From the NCBI GenBank assembly GCA_910578215.1, contig CAJTPH010000035.1, forward strand, positions 1 through 5,555: 5,555 nt of DNA, in the 5' to 3' direction. Both the position numbers and the translations under genes were made by a program. Position 1 is the first letter of the stretch. Every line of letters begins with the position of its first letter. Of this stretch, positions 1 through 5,185 are shown piece by piece. This DNA comes from an uncultured Acetatifactor sp. (GTDB lineage Bacteria; Bacillota; Clostridia; Lachnospirales; Lachnospiraceae). Under the pieces are notes generated by a model. That model was not told where the DNA came from, made no database searches, and saw only the letters and a list, made by a program, of their open reading frames with translations.

Positions 1-1
1 T

Positions 2-103
2 TGTCTCGGGTGCCCTTCCGCACAGGGCGAATCTCTGGAAGAAGCTGCAATGGTGCATGGGATCGATATCGATGCGCTGATGAAGGCGATTGAGGAGCTG
101 TAA
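2..103 (+). CDS. DUF1858 / hybrid-cluster-protein-associated redox disulfide domain protein, C-terminal fragment
   Basis: The last 33 codons of a gene that begins before the window, ending in TAA at 101-103. The visible residues begin CLGCPSAQGESLEEA and continue into HGIDIDALMKAIEEL. A CxxC pair followed by a Gly/Ser-rich turn, an SLEEA helix and an HGID-type second helix is the typical C-terminal half of the small DUF1858 domain, which is often found beside or fused to hybrid cluster (prismane) proteins and is thought to act as a redox disulfide module. The family usually has about 60-80 residues, so roughly half is missing, but a larger fusion protein cannot be excluded. The product is probably cytoplasmic. 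It converges on mecA with a shared hairpin between the two. The family call rests on recognition of the motif only. Confidence 0.75.
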   Translation, partial: CLGCPSAQGESLEEAAMVHGIDIDALMKAIEEL

Positions 104-136
104 GCTCCCTTCACCGGGTGTTTGGCTAAATAAGAT

Positions 137-161
137 AAGAAGGCGCCTGTGGCGCCTTCTT
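137..161. terminator. bidirectional rho-independent terminator between the DUF1858 gene and mecA
   Basis: A perfect 11-bp inverted repeat (AAGAAGGCGCC / GGCGCCTTCTT) closes a 3-nt loop. On the minus strand it begins 6 nt after the mecA stop codon and is followed by ATCTTATTTAG, a usable U-rich tail. On the plus strand it lies 33 nt after the DUF1858 stop, but the tail (GCCGGTTTA) is poor. It should work best for mecA. Confidence 0.8.
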
Positions 162-167
162 GCCGGT

Positions 168-914
168 TTACTGCTGTATGCGGGTTAACGCTCCCACTGC
201 GTTGTCAGAGATCAGCGCTTCATAGTGCTCGGCAAGAAAGGTGCTGCTTGCCGATGCCGTGCGCTGGACGGTGCCGTATTCGGAAACAATATTACAGCTT
301 CGGTCGAAATCGGCGCTGTTTTCCTGCCCCTGTGTCAGAAGAAGCAGGTAATTGTTGGTGCGCTCGTCCTTATAAAGGCGGCTCAGACCGTTGTAGCGCC
401 CGCCGATAACGGCGGCGGCATTCATGACATGCTGCAGAGTAGGCATCATAAAGACCCGTGTGCGTTCGCTGTCTGCCTCGTCCGTCCGGGGATTTTGCAT
501 TCCGTCGGCGGAAGCGCCTTCGGCAGTATCTTCCGTCTGTATCCGCCGGAACAGGTCAAGGACATCGGTCGACGCGCTTCCGGCGTATTCGTTTAGCATT
601 TCGTCATCATCGCCGTCCTCGGTGACGGAGGGGGCAAATCTGGAAAAGCGAGTGTCAAGCTCCTCAGGGTCCTCCACTTTGGTGATAATCAGAACAATGC
701 ACTCCGCGTTTAACGGAATTGCCTCTATCATAAGAGGAATATCCTCTGCTTCAAAGCCGAACTCAAAATTTGCCTGTCTCATCATATCGCGGAACAGGTT
801 TTTTGCCTTTTCCGTTCCATATGCCAGTTCGCTGATCTTAAGCTCCCGGCTGGCTAAATCCTCCCGCGTTAAAGTGCAGCGAATCTGGTTCTCATTTACT
901 TTTTCAATTTTCAT
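168..914 (-). CDS. mecA: adaptor protein MecA
   Basis: A 248-residue MecA-family adaptor. In Bacillus subtilis the family delivers substrates such as ComK to the cytoplasmic ClpCP protease: the N-terminal domain binds substrate and the C-terminal domain binds and assembles ClpC. Here the N domain spans about residues 1-82 (starts MKIEKVNENQIRCTLTREDL, contains FGFEAEDIPLMIEAIPL). An acidic, probably flexible linker covers about 83-151 (SVTEDGDDDEML, TDEADSERT). The C domain spans about 152-240 (FMMPTLQHVMNAA, SRLYKDERTNNYLLLL, EYGTVQ, LAEHYEALISDNAVGAL). The linker makes it longer than the B. subtilis protein (218 aa). Its ATG is preceded by AGGAAGGAAGGG at a spacing of about 7 nt. It stands alone, transcribed leftwards from the promoter at 1011-1039 and ending at the 137-161 hairpin. 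The substrate in this organism is unknown. A large overlapping plus-strand frame is a shadow. Confidence 0.95.
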   Translation of the reverse strand: MKIEKVNENQIRCTLTREDLASRELKISELAYGTEKAKNLFRDMMRQANFEFGFEAEDIPLMIEAIPLNAECIVLIITKVEDPEELDTRFSRFAPSVTEDGDDDEMLNEYAGSASTDVLDLFRRIQTEDTAEGASADGMQNPRTDEADSERTRVFMMPTLQHVMNAAAVIGGRYNGLSRLYKDERTNNYLLLLTQGQENSADFDRSCNIVSEYGTVQRTASASSTFLAEHYEALISDNAVGALTRIQQ

Positions 915-950
915 ACGACAACCCTTCCTTCCTGCATAGTTCTCTGTTGT

Positions 951-981
951 AACATGTTTATCGGACGTATGTTTATCCGAT
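951..981 (-). promoter_or_regulatory. direct and inverted repeat in the predicted mecA 5' UTR
   Basis: Two near-identical 12-mers, ATGTTTATCGGA (954-965) and ATGTTTATCCGA (969-980), lie 15 bp apart and differ at one base. Because of the differing base, ATCGGA (960-965) and TCCGAT (976-981) also form a 6-bp stem with a 10-nt loop. An AACATGTT palindrome adjoins at 951-958. The block lies about 25-55 nt downstream of the expected mecA transcription start and 37 nt or more upstream of the ATG. It could be a repressor site or an mRNA hairpin. It does not match the CtsR heptad operator. The repeat is seen; any role is inferred. Confidence 0.4.
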
Positions 982-1010
982 GGTTCCGCGCTTTACAATA
1001 AAGCTATCTA

Positions 1011-1039
1011 ATCATATACTTTCGTGTGTTTTAAGTCAA
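1011..1039 (-). promoter_or_regulatory. sigma-A promoter of mecA
   Basis: Read on the minus strand, TTGACT (1039-1034) and TATGAT (1016-1011) are separated by exactly 17 bp. Both boxes match the sigma-A consensus at five of six positions. Transcription should start near 1004, giving a 5' UTR of about 90 nt. No CtsR heptad repeat is seen, so stress control of the usual clp type is not evident. Confidence 0.8.
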
Positions 1040-1086
1040 TAGCAGAAATTGAGTTTAATATTTTTTAATAAATTTTCATTTTAGTC

Positions 1087-1115
1087 TTGCCAAATCAATA
1101 AGACCTGGATATAAT
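1087..1115 (+). promoter_or_regulatory. strong rightward sigma-A promoter, divergent from mecA
   Basis: TTGCCA (1087-1092) and a perfect TATAAT (1110-1115) are 17 bp apart. Expected transcription start is near 1122. The -35 box lies only 47 bp from the divergent mecA -35 box, with a very AT-rich interval between (runs of T and A at about 1054-1080), so the two promoters could influence each other. The first plausible coding start downstream is about 400 nt away, which is long for a simple promoter-gene pair. Confidence 0.75.
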
Positions 1116-1121
1116 AAATAC

Positions 1122-1323
1122 ATAAGTGCCTTCGGTACTCTGTACGGGGAAGGAGGCGGCAGTCTTGTATTCAAGTTGATTTAGCAGATTTTGGGACAAT
1201 TCGTCCCGGTCCATCCTTGTATTATTTTAAGTGTGTATAACACATTATATGACAGTTAAAAAAAACTGACATAATCTTTGAGGATGTCTTGCAAGCAAAC
1301 GTGCTGATTTGTACAGCTGCTTG
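1122..1323 (+). ncRNA. candidate structured RNA or long leader, unidentified
   Basis: This non-coding stretch follows a near-consensus promoter and contains a chain of hairpins: AGTGCC/GGTACT with a TTC loop (1125-1139); CTTG/CAAG (1164-1175); GGGAC/GTCCC (1193-1207); TGTGT/ACACA (1232-1244); TATGACAGTT/AACTGACATA with one mismatch and an A6 loop (1248-1273); and a two-part stem CAAGCA..GCTG/CAGC TGCTTG (1292-1323). CATCCTT (1212-1218) can pair with GAGGATG (1280-1286), enclosing two of the hairpins. I do not recognise it as 6S, SRP RNA, tmRNA, RNase P, a T-box or a common riboswitch. No clear U-tailed terminator closes it. It could be an independent small RNA or the 5' leader of the 1524 gene. 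Boundaries are approximate. Confidence 0.3.
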
Positions 1324-1381
1324 ATCGTAGTATTTCAACTAAATTTTTCACAAACATAATTCTTTTTAAACGCATAAGACA

Positions 1382-1398
1382 ATGGCAATTTTTGCCAT
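1382..1398. repeat. perfect 7-bp palindrome with a 3-nt centre
   Basis: ATGGCAA-TTT-TTGCCAT is a perfect inverted repeat of 17 nt. It may be an operator for a dimeric regulator, or an RNA hairpin within the leader of the gene at 1524. It also contains the ATG of the small reading frame 1382-1531. No U-rich tail follows, so a terminator role is unlikely. Confidence 0.4.
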
Positions 1399-1531
1399 AA
1401 ATGTACTGCTGAAGGCACTTATTTTCATTTACGACGATTGTATGGGATTACTTAGAGGGCTTCCGGGGAATGATTCATCACAGATCCTTTTGGCCGGGGG
1501 CCTGGAAGACAGGAGGTATTTCTTTGCATGA
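1382..1531 (+). CDS. possible 49-residue small protein or upstream ORF
   Basis: An open frame from ATG 1382 to TGA 1529-1531 would encode 49 residues, beginning MAIFAINVLLKALIFIYDDC. The first 17 residues are hydrophobic and could form a short membrane segment; the remainder is ordinary. There is no convincing ribosome binding site (the sequence ahead is CGCATAAGACA), and the ATG lies within a palindrome. Its TGA overlaps the ATG at 1528 as ATGA, and it contains the AGGAGG used by the next gene. This makes it either a coupled upstream ORF or a chance open frame. I do not recognise the product. Coding status is doubtful. Confidence 0.18.
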   Translation: MAIFAINVLLKALIFIYDDCMGLLRGLPGNDSSQILLAGGLEDRRYFFA

Positions 1532-1862
1532 TGAAAGCCATGAAAGAATGAGCGAAGTAACGAAAGAAAGTATGATAAAAGAAAATATTACAAAAGAAGG
1601 TATTACAAAAGCAAATGTAATAAGTGAGGAGGCGGTAAAAAAGGATGCGGCGGAGATGTCTGCCGCAAGGGAAAACATGCTTATCCTGCTTGAGCAGATG
1701 CAACAGAAGGGAGTAAAGCTGTTTGTGGACGGAGAAGCCGCGCTGCCCGGGGAAATTGCCGCCAGGGCCGTCTGCGAAGGCAGCACATATATGGCGGACT
1801 ACGTACTGGGAGATACCGGCGCGCTGGAGCAGATCCGCTTTGACCGGGTGACCGGGCGGTAG
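1524..1862 (+). CDS. small hypothetical protein with N-terminal pentad repeats
   Basis: Unrecognised soluble protein of 112 residues from TTG 1524, or 104 from ATG 1548. I favour TTG 1524 because a perfect AGGAGG (1511-1516) lies 7 nt ahead of it, while ATG 1548 has no good site of its own. From ATG 1548 onward, residues fall into five-residue units: VTKES, MIKEN, ITKEG, ITKAN, VISEE, AVKKD, AAEMS, AAREN. This hydrophilic Lys/Glu-rich part probably forms a helix. The rest (MLILLEQMQQKGVKLFVDGE, GEIAARAVCEGSTYMADYVL, ending GALEQIRFDRVTGR) looks like a small folded alpha/beta domain, with a helix, a strand-turn containing VDG, a second helix and an antiparallel strand pair. There is no signal peptide or membrane segment, so it is likely cytoplasmic. 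It appears to be monocistronic, with a terminator-like hairpin downstream. The upstream frame extension back to 1470 lacks a ribosome binding site and is not favoured. Confidence 0.6.
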   Translation: MHDESHERMSEVTKESMIKENITKEGITKANVISEEAVKKDAAEMSAARENMLILLEQMQQKGVKLFVDGEAALPGEIAARAVCEGSTYMADYVLGDTGALEQIRFDRVTGR

Positions 1863-1870
1863 CGGTCCGG

Positions 1871-2019
1871 GAGTCCGCGCTGGGATGAGCCGAATGCCGG
1901 TGTTTCTGCCGTGGAAGGCAGGGGCATGGGTTTTTGTGAAATGCCGCCTGCGGAAATGGGATTGCCTCTCGTGCTGCGGCTGGCGAACAATATCTTAAAA
2001 ATGATAATGACGCGGACTC
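1871..2019. repeat. widely spaced 9-bp inverted repeat around the 1524-gene / GH18 intergenic region
   Basis: GAGTCCGCG (1871-1879) and CGCGGACTC (2011-2019) are exact reverse complements, 131 bp apart. The first arm begins 9 bp after the stop codon of the small gene. The second arm overlaps the last two bases of the -35 box of the GH18 promoter and the start of its spacer. It could be a paired regulatory site permitting DNA looping, or a long-range stem in a read-through transcript. Chance is possible. Confidence 0.3.
1894..1935 (+). terminator. likely terminator of the 1524 gene
   Basis: Outer arms ATGCC (1894-1898) and GGCAT (1923-1927) enclose an inner hairpin CTGCC-GTGGAA-GGCAG (1906-1921). 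A GGG and then a run of five T (1931-1935) follow directly. The stem is interrupted by an unpaired 7-nt bulge on the left, so it is imperfect, but its position 32 nt after the stop codon and the T run fit a rho-independent terminator. Confidence 0.45.
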
Positions 2020-2035
2020 TCAATTGTGGTATGAT
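2007..2035 (+). promoter_or_regulatory. sigma-A promoter of the GH18 gene
   Basis: ATGACG (2007-2012) and TATGAT (2030-2035) are 17 bp apart. The -10 matches five of six consensus bases and the -35 four of six. The start of transcription should be near 2042, giving a leader of about 55 nt before ATG 2096. Two inverted repeats overlap the promoter (2034-2070 and 2011-2019), suggesting that it is regulated. Confidence 0.6.
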
Positions 2036-2070
2036 GTAACTGCCCGCATTTTGGATGGGGGCAGTTACAT
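2034..2070 (+). promoter_or_regulatory. perfect 12-bp inverted repeat over the start of transcription of the GH18 gene
   Basis: ATGTAACTGCCC (2034-2045) and GGGCAGTTACAT (2059-2070) are exact reverse complements with a 13-nt centre. The left arm shares two bases with the -10 box and spans the predicted start site. As DNA it is well placed for a repressor. As RNA, the part downstream of about 2042 would retain only a short stem unless transcription begins upstream, so the DNA-operator reading is preferred. There is no T run, and the coding start lies 26 nt further on, so a terminator or attenuator is less likely. Confidence 0.55.
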
Positions 2071-2095
2071 TTCAGAGAAAGGCTTGGGGTTAGAA

Positions 2096-3790
2096 ATGAA
2101 GAAGGCAATACCGGTTATTGTTGCGCTTGTGCTGATCGTGCTCATAGGAGTGGGCTATGGAGGCAAAATAATGTGGGACAGGTATTCTTACAGCAGTGAG
2201 AAGGCGGATCTGGACGAATATTACGGAGTGACGGAGGGGCAGCTTGCCATTATACTCCAGGATGACAGAATCCCGGAGAATGCGCTGGCTGTGGGGCCGG
2301 ATGTCTATTTTGAATATAATACGGTAAAGACATACTTAAACGACGGCTTTTATATGGACAAGGATGCCGGTAAGCTTCTTTATACCACGCCGCTGGACAT
2401 TGTTGCCGCAGTCCTGGGGGAGACGGAGTACTCCGACGGGGACGGGGTCCATGAGGCGGGGGCTGCAGCCTGCCTTCAGCGGGACGGCAATATCTATATC
2501 GCGGCGGAATATATAAGGCGGTTTACCAATTATTCATATGAGGTGTTTGACCGGCATGTGCAGGTCTACACGGAATGGGGAGAAAAAGCCACGGCGGAGA
2601 TAGCAAAGGACACGCAGCTGCGCGTCAAGGGAGGGATTAAAAGCCCCATTCTGAAGGAGCTTGAGCGGGGCGAAACGGTGGAAGTTCTCGAGGAGATGGA
2701 GACCTGGAGCAGGGTGAAGACCTCCGATTCCATGATCGGCTATGTGGAGAACAAGCGCCTGGGTAATTACAGCACGGAGCAGGAGACGCCGGTGACGGAT
2801 TATGTGGAGGAATATACCAGTATTGCCATGGATGGCAGGGTCTGCCTTGGCTGGCACTCTATCGGCGGAGTGGGCGGCAACGCTACGCTGGACGCAATGC
2901 TTGAGGAGAGCAGAGGCATCAATGTTATCGCGCCCACATGGTTCAGCCTCACGGACAACGAGGGCTCCTTCCGCTCCTATGCGGCGCGGGAGTATGTGGA
3001 TAAGGCGCACGGAGCCGGGATTCAGGTATGGGGGGTATGGGACAATTTTAATTATGAGCTGGAGACGTCCACTCCGGTCAGCAGCTATGAGGTTCTCTCC
3101 TCTACGTCGAAAAGGCAGCGTCTGGCACAGAATATTGTGGAAACTGCCGCAGGCTTGGGGCTGGACGGTGTCAATATTGACTTTGAGGGAATATCGGTAG
3201 AATGCGGAGAGCATTATGTACAGTTTTTGAGGGAGCTGTCCGTGCTGTGCCGGAAGGAAAAGCTTATATTGTCCACTGACAACTATGTACCCTTCCAGTT
3301 CAACAATCATTACAGGCTGGATACCCAGGGAAAGGTCGTGGACTATGTTATTATCATGGGCTATGACGAACACTGGCACGGCAGCGGCGATCCGGGAAGC
3401 GTGGCAAGCATCGGCTATGTTTCAAACGGCCTTGACAAGACACTGGAACAGGTACCGGCGGAGAAGATCGTCAACGCGCTGCCCTTCTATACGATTCTGT
3501 GGAAAACGGAAGGAACCCAGGTGACGGACCAATATATAACCCTGAGCAATATGAAAAGCTTTGTGAGTCGTTTGAGCCAGCCTCCCGTATGGGACGAGGA
3601 TACATGCCAGAATTATGCGGAGTGGCAGAACGGCAACGCAAGATATCAGATTTGGATAGAGGATGAGGAATCCATCAAGGTAAAGCTGAATGTGATGAGC
3701 AGTAAGGGAATCGGCGGAGTGGCAGTGTGGCGGATAGGCTATGGGACTCCGGAGGCCTGGGCGCTGGTGTCGGCATTTGCCCTGAAGTAG
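2096..3790 (+). CDS. membrane-anchored SH3b-GH18 glycosyl hydrolase (spore-lytic-enzyme-like)
   Basis: A 564-residue extracytoplasmic enzyme. Residues 1-22 (MKKAIPVIVALVLIVLIGVG) form a signal anchor. About 57-160 resembles the copper-amine-oxidase N-terminal (stalk) domain seen in clostridial surface proteins. About 165-224 is a bacterial SH3 domain (TQLRVKGGIKSPILKELERG, ETWSRVKT, GYVENKRLG), a likely cell-wall binder. About 245-562 is GH18: LDGVNIDFE at 356-364 matches the DxxDxDxE motif with N360 in place of the second Asp; E364 is the expected acid/base, MGYDEHW follows at 421-427, and VAVWRIG (542-548) supplies the usual C-terminal Trp. The Asn form is common in the YaaH/SleL/YdhD-type clade, which acts on GlcNAc-containing spore cortex or peptidoglycan fragments, so wall cleavage is more likely than chitin digestion. 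ATG 2096 is chosen because the in-frame TTG at 2024 lies ahead of the predicted transcription start; its ribosome site (GGCTTGGGG) is weak. The exact substrate is unknown. Confidence 0.9.
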   Translation: MKKAIPVIVALVLIVLIGVGYGGKIMWDRYSYSSEKADLDEYYGVTEGQLAIILQDDRIPENALAVGPDVYFEYNTVKTYLNDGFYMDKDAGKLLYTTPLDIVAAVLGETEYSDGDGVHEAGAAACLQRDGNIYIAAEYIRRFTNYSYEVFDRHVQVYTEWGEKATAEIAKDTQLRVKGGIKSPILKELERGETVEVLEEMETWSRVKTSDSMIGYVENKRLGNYSTEQETPVTDYVEEYTSIAMDGRVCLGWHSIGGVGGNATLDAMLEESRGINVIAPTWFSLTDNEGSFRSYAAREYVDKAHGAGIQVWGVWDNFNYELETSTPVSSYEVLSSTSKRQRLAQNIVETAAGLGLDGVNIDFEGISVECGEHYVQFLRELSVLCRKEKLILSTDNYVPFQFNNHYRLDTQGKVVDYVIIMGYDEHWHGSGDPGSVASIGYVSNGLDKTLEQVPAEKIVNALPFYTILWKTEGTQVTDQYITLSNMKSFVSRLSQPPVWDEDTCQNYAEWQNGNARYQIWIEDEESIKVKLNVMSSKGIGGVAVWRIGYGTPEAWALVSAFALK

Positions 3791-3828
3791 ATATCAGGCT
3801 TCCCAACGGTGCGTTTTCCTGCGGCGAG

Positions 3829-3871
3829 AGTCAATGCCAATAATTTTATGTCCCGCTGCTTAGACGGAGGC
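3829..3871. repeat. decayed copy of the palindromic repeat found at 5186-5270
   Basis: GAGTCAATGCCAAT near 3828-3842 matches GGGTCAATACCAAT at 5184-5197, and TGTCCCGCTGCTTAGACGGAGG (spanning 3849-3870) resembles the segment beginning TGCCCCGCTGCCTGCGTCGG at 5240. The right outer arm is degraded and the inner hairpins present in the other copy are missing. It lies in the non-coding gap after the GH18 stop codon, ahead of the shared terminator. Confidence 0.45.
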
Positions 3872-3900
3872 AAATAAGGAAATATTATTTTGAAATAAAC

Positions 3901-3940
3901 AAAACTCTATGTGAGAGCTTTCGCCGCCACATAGAGTTTT
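3901..3940. terminator. bidirectional terminator between the GH18 gene and the convergent repeat-protein gene
   Basis: A perfect 13-bp stem, AAAACTCTATGTG / CACATAGAGTTTT, encloses a 14-nt loop. On the plus strand it is followed by TGTTGTTATA after a run of four T in the stem, and on the minus strand by a T-rich tail (TTTTGTTTATTTC). It sits 110 nt after the GH18 stop and 57 nt after the stop of the minus-strand gene. Confidence 0.85.
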
Positions 3941-3997
3941 TGTTGTTATATATTGAGCCGAAACGTTTTAGTGTACCCCAAATATCATGATCCGGGA

Positions 3998-5080
3998 TTA
4001 GCGGCCTTCCGCTTTTCCAGCGGTATTGTAATGCTTCCACAGCGCCAGAACGTCGTCGCCGTATATCCTCTGCAGGTCCGCATACTCGGAAGCGTAGACC
4101 AGGGCGTTGAAACCTGTGCCCGAATCTCTGCCTTCCTTTGCGCCGGTGGTCAGGTAATGCTCAAGATAAGCATCCCAGTTGTTGCCGAAAGCGGCATTCA
4201 GGTCTGCGTATGTGTTTTTGTATTTTACAACATCGAGCAGGTTGTTCATGGCACGGCCTTCATTTATGCCGCATGTGATGAAGTGTGTCCACAGGGCTTC
4301 CCTGTTATATCCGTAAGCTGCCTTCAGATCCGGGTAACGGTCCGCATAAAATTTCTCGTCGAATACTTCCTTCAGCTTGTAGCCGCCGGGAGGCGTTACA
4401 GGTGCCGGCGTAGGCTTGGGAGAGGGAGTAGGCGCGGGATATGTTGTGAAATTGTATGAAGCCGTTGTCACCACGCCGTCTTCAAAGGAAAAGGTTCCCT
4501 TGTTAAAGTTGTACAGATTGTAGGAGCTGTTGTTGGAGGTAAACAGGACCATCAGGTGATCCAGCGTACCCACACAGCCCAGCGACGAGGTGCTTGCCGC
4601 TTCGTCTACGTTTATAACGAGCTTTTGTACATTATCGTTGAAATTGACAACGGAAGGATCGTAAACGTAGGCGTTGGTAACAGGAGCGGATATGGAACAG
4701 AAGCTGTTGCCCAGCGCGAAAAAGTCGGTAATGGACGCTGCCTTGACCATGGTGAAGGAAGTATTGTTAATTACCGTAACATTACCGAGACGAGCGGTTC
4801 CCAGATCCAATTGAGGCACATTCTCGTGGTAATTGGATACCACTACCACGTCGCCGTCCTTAACAAGGTTGTAGTAGACCTGCAGCACCTTCGGCGTTTC
4901 TTCCTCTCTTTTCGTCGGATCGGATTCCAGCAGAACATACCATCCATATCCGTCAGGATCATAATCAATATAGAAGGTAGTGGGTTCTGCGGCAGACGCT
5001 TTCAGAGCGGAAATGTTCGGCAGCAGGATCAGTGCTGCAAACGCTGCAAACAAGGTTACAAATGTTTTGATCTTTTTCAT
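3998..5080 (-). CDS. secreted protein with novel beta-rich domain and three C-terminal YxDL-EGR repeats
   Basis: A 360-residue exported protein. The N-terminus MKKIKTFVTLFAAFAALILL is a signal peptide with likely cleavage near residues 30-31 (ASA|A). About 33-212 is a beta-rich domain I do not recognise; short hydrophobic strands with Asn-rich turns (NVTVINNTSFT, KLVINVDEAAS) suggest a solenoid. Residues 214-232 (APTPSPKPTPAPVTPP) are a Pro/Thr linker. Then come three tandem units, about 235-279, 280-321 and 322-360, sharing Y-x-DL-x-x-A/I-[YF]G-x-[ND], an aromatic-His pair (THF, EHY, KHY), Gly, and a closing EGR. Similar YPDL...HY..G..EGR units recur in clostridial and cyanobacterial surface proteins of unclear role. 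The third unit ends exactly at the stop. No LPxTG, choline-binding or S-layer motif is seen, so wall attachment is unexplained. ATG 5080 is chosen because AAGGAGG (5088-5094) lies 7 nt ahead and a signal peptide follows. The open frame continues to 5233, but that extension crosses the repeat and is not coding. Confidence 0.88.
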   Translation of the reverse strand: MKKIKTFVTLFAAFAALILLPNISALKASAAEPTTFYIDYDPDGYGWYVLLESDPTKREEETPKVLQVYYNLVKDGDVVVVSNYHENVPQLDLGTARLGNVTVINNTSFTMVKAASITDFFALGNSFCSISAPVTNAYVYDPSVVNFNDNVQKLVINVDEAASTSSLGCVGTLDHLMVLFTSNNSSYNLYNFNKGTFSFEDGVVTTASYNFTTYPAPTPSPKPTPAPVTPPGGYKLKEVFDEKFYADRYPDLKAAYGYNREALWTHFITCGINEGRAMNNLLDVVKYKNTYADLNAAFGNNWDAYLEHYLTTGAKEGRDSGTGFNALVYASEYADLQRIYGDDVLALWKHYNTAGKAEGR

Positions 5081-5185
5081 AAAGAATCCTCCTTTTAAAT
5101 ATTTTATTCCCGCGGGCAATGAGTCATGCAGCTGTGCTTGAAACCAACCGGGGGCTGGCCAGGACAGCTGACGAATGCCGCGAGG

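Noticed and set aside
424..939. 171-residue plus-strand open frame antisense to mecA
   Set aside because: Composition is Ser/Arg-rich with no family likeness and no ribosome binding site; it is a shadow of mecA, which has full family similarity.
1151..1179. AGGAGG followed by a TTG frame of four codons in the structured leader
   Set aside because: Too short to be meaningful; the purine run is more likely part of RNA structure.
1284..1307. Seven-codon frame MSCKQTC as a Cys-rich leader peptide
   Set aside because: The GAGG is directly against the ATG, too close to act as a ribosome site, and no attenuator structure follows.
1122..1323. 6S RNA, SRP RNA, T-box or known riboswitch
   Set aside because: None of the conserved cores I know for these classes is visible, so no class name is given.
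2024..2095. TTG start that would add 24 residues to the GH18 protein
   Set aside because: It lies upstream of the predicted transcription start and would move the signal anchor inwards; ATG 2096 gives a normal membrane anchor.
2534..3379. 281-residue minus-strand open frame inside the GH18 gene
   Set aside because: It lies wholly antisense to a clearly coding gene with intact catalytic motifs; no recognisable domain.
3953..4459. 168-residue plus-strand open frame antisense to the surface repeats
   Set aside because: Shadow frame without start signals, arising from repetitive coding sequence on the other strand.
4556..5098. 180-residue plus-strand open frame over the secreted-protein gene
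   Set aside because: Antisense shadow; the minus strand has a signal peptide, ordered repeats and a good ribosome binding site.
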